Shown: piece after piece, positions 5,555-5,617 of the stretch
Layout of the letters: every line of letters begins with the position of its first letter
Numbering within the stretch: the stretch's first letter is position 1
DNA from: Desulfobacterales bacterium
GTDB lineage: Bacteria; Desulfobacterota; Desulfobacteria; Desulfobacterales; Desulfosalsimonadaceae
Reading direction: 5' to 3'
Assembly (NCBI GenBank): GCA_018334855.1
Contig: JAGXLE010000107.1
Location: 1-5,617 of the forward strand
DNA length: 5,617 nucleotides
Notes under the pieces: generated by a model
The model's database searches: none
What the model was told of the DNA's origin: nothing
The model's input: only the letters and a program-made list of their open reading frames with translations
Made by a program: the position numbers and the translations under genes

Positions 5555-5617
5555 TAATTTCAAGAAAAGCAATGCTGCTTAAAGCGGCAGGTCATAAAGC
5601 CAGGATTAAATTAAGAA
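5551..5617 (+). CDS. Possible start of a third operon gene, coupled by an ATGA overlap and cut by the window end
   Basis: An ATG at 5551 overlaps the crotonase stop as ATGA, and the frame stays open for 22 codons to the window end (begins MIISRKAMLLKAAGHKAR). A second in-frame ATG lies at 5572. No good Shine-Dalgarno site is seen, so translation would depend on coupling. The fragment is basic and too short to assign to any family. No terminator is visible between the crotonase and the window end, which leaves room for a longer operon. Confidence 0.3.
   Translation, partial: MIISRKAMLLKAAGHKARIKLR

Noticed and set aside
5573..5589. Hairpin TGCTGC-TTAAA-GCGGCA as the operon terminator
   Set aside because: No U-run follows on the plus strand, and an open frame coupled to the crotonase stop runs through it.

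Overview
The window looks like chromosomal DNA from a moderate-GC anaerobe of the Firmicutes/Clostridia type. The hints are strong purine-rich Shine-Dalgarno sites (AAGGAGGT, GGAGGA), housekeeping-type -35/-10 promoters, AT-rich intergenic stretches and an amino-acid plus acyl-CoA gene content. The lineage is an inference, not something the sequence proves. No RNA gene, CRISPR array, insertion sequence or phage gene is visible.

Left part (1-1298, all on the minus strand). At the left edge are the first 17 codons of a gene whose start resembles sodium:neurotransmitter symporters (NSS). It has its own promoter (174-202) and a leader of about 115 nt. Upstream of it on the same strand is azlC-azlD, a two-subunit branched-chain amino acid exporter. 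That pair has overlapping genes, a well-formed promoter (1396-1424) and a likely intrinsic terminator (241-265). The theme of this side is amino acid traffic across the membrane.

Middle (1490-3016). Divergent from azlC is a 10-helix carrier of the bile acid:Na+ symporter/ACR3 superfamily. It lacks the cysteine that ACR3 arsenite exporters use. Facing its 3' end is the relic of a TetR-family regulator. The ligand-binding part is still readable, but the DNA-binding helix-turn-helix is gone, no start codon is in frame, and a T7 run puts the two halves one base out of frame.

Right part (3017-5617, plus strand). An AT-rich control region carries an inverted repeat abutting a perfect TTGACA -35 box, and a 20-bp tandem repeat in the leader. 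It drives an acyl-CoA ligase (AMP-forming), then 46 nt later a crotonase-family enoyl-CoA hydratase/isomerase, and possibly a third coupled gene running off the window. The ligase would activate a carboxylic acid to its CoA ester and the crotonase would act on that ester or a derivative; the substrate cannot be read from the sequence. The TetR relic is probably the former local regulator of this operon.

The points most worth a second look are the beheaded and frameshifted regulator, the phased repeats in the ligase leader, the non-canonical crotonase active-site loop, and the Cys-less ACR3-like carrier. I see no clear evidence of a wholly new system.
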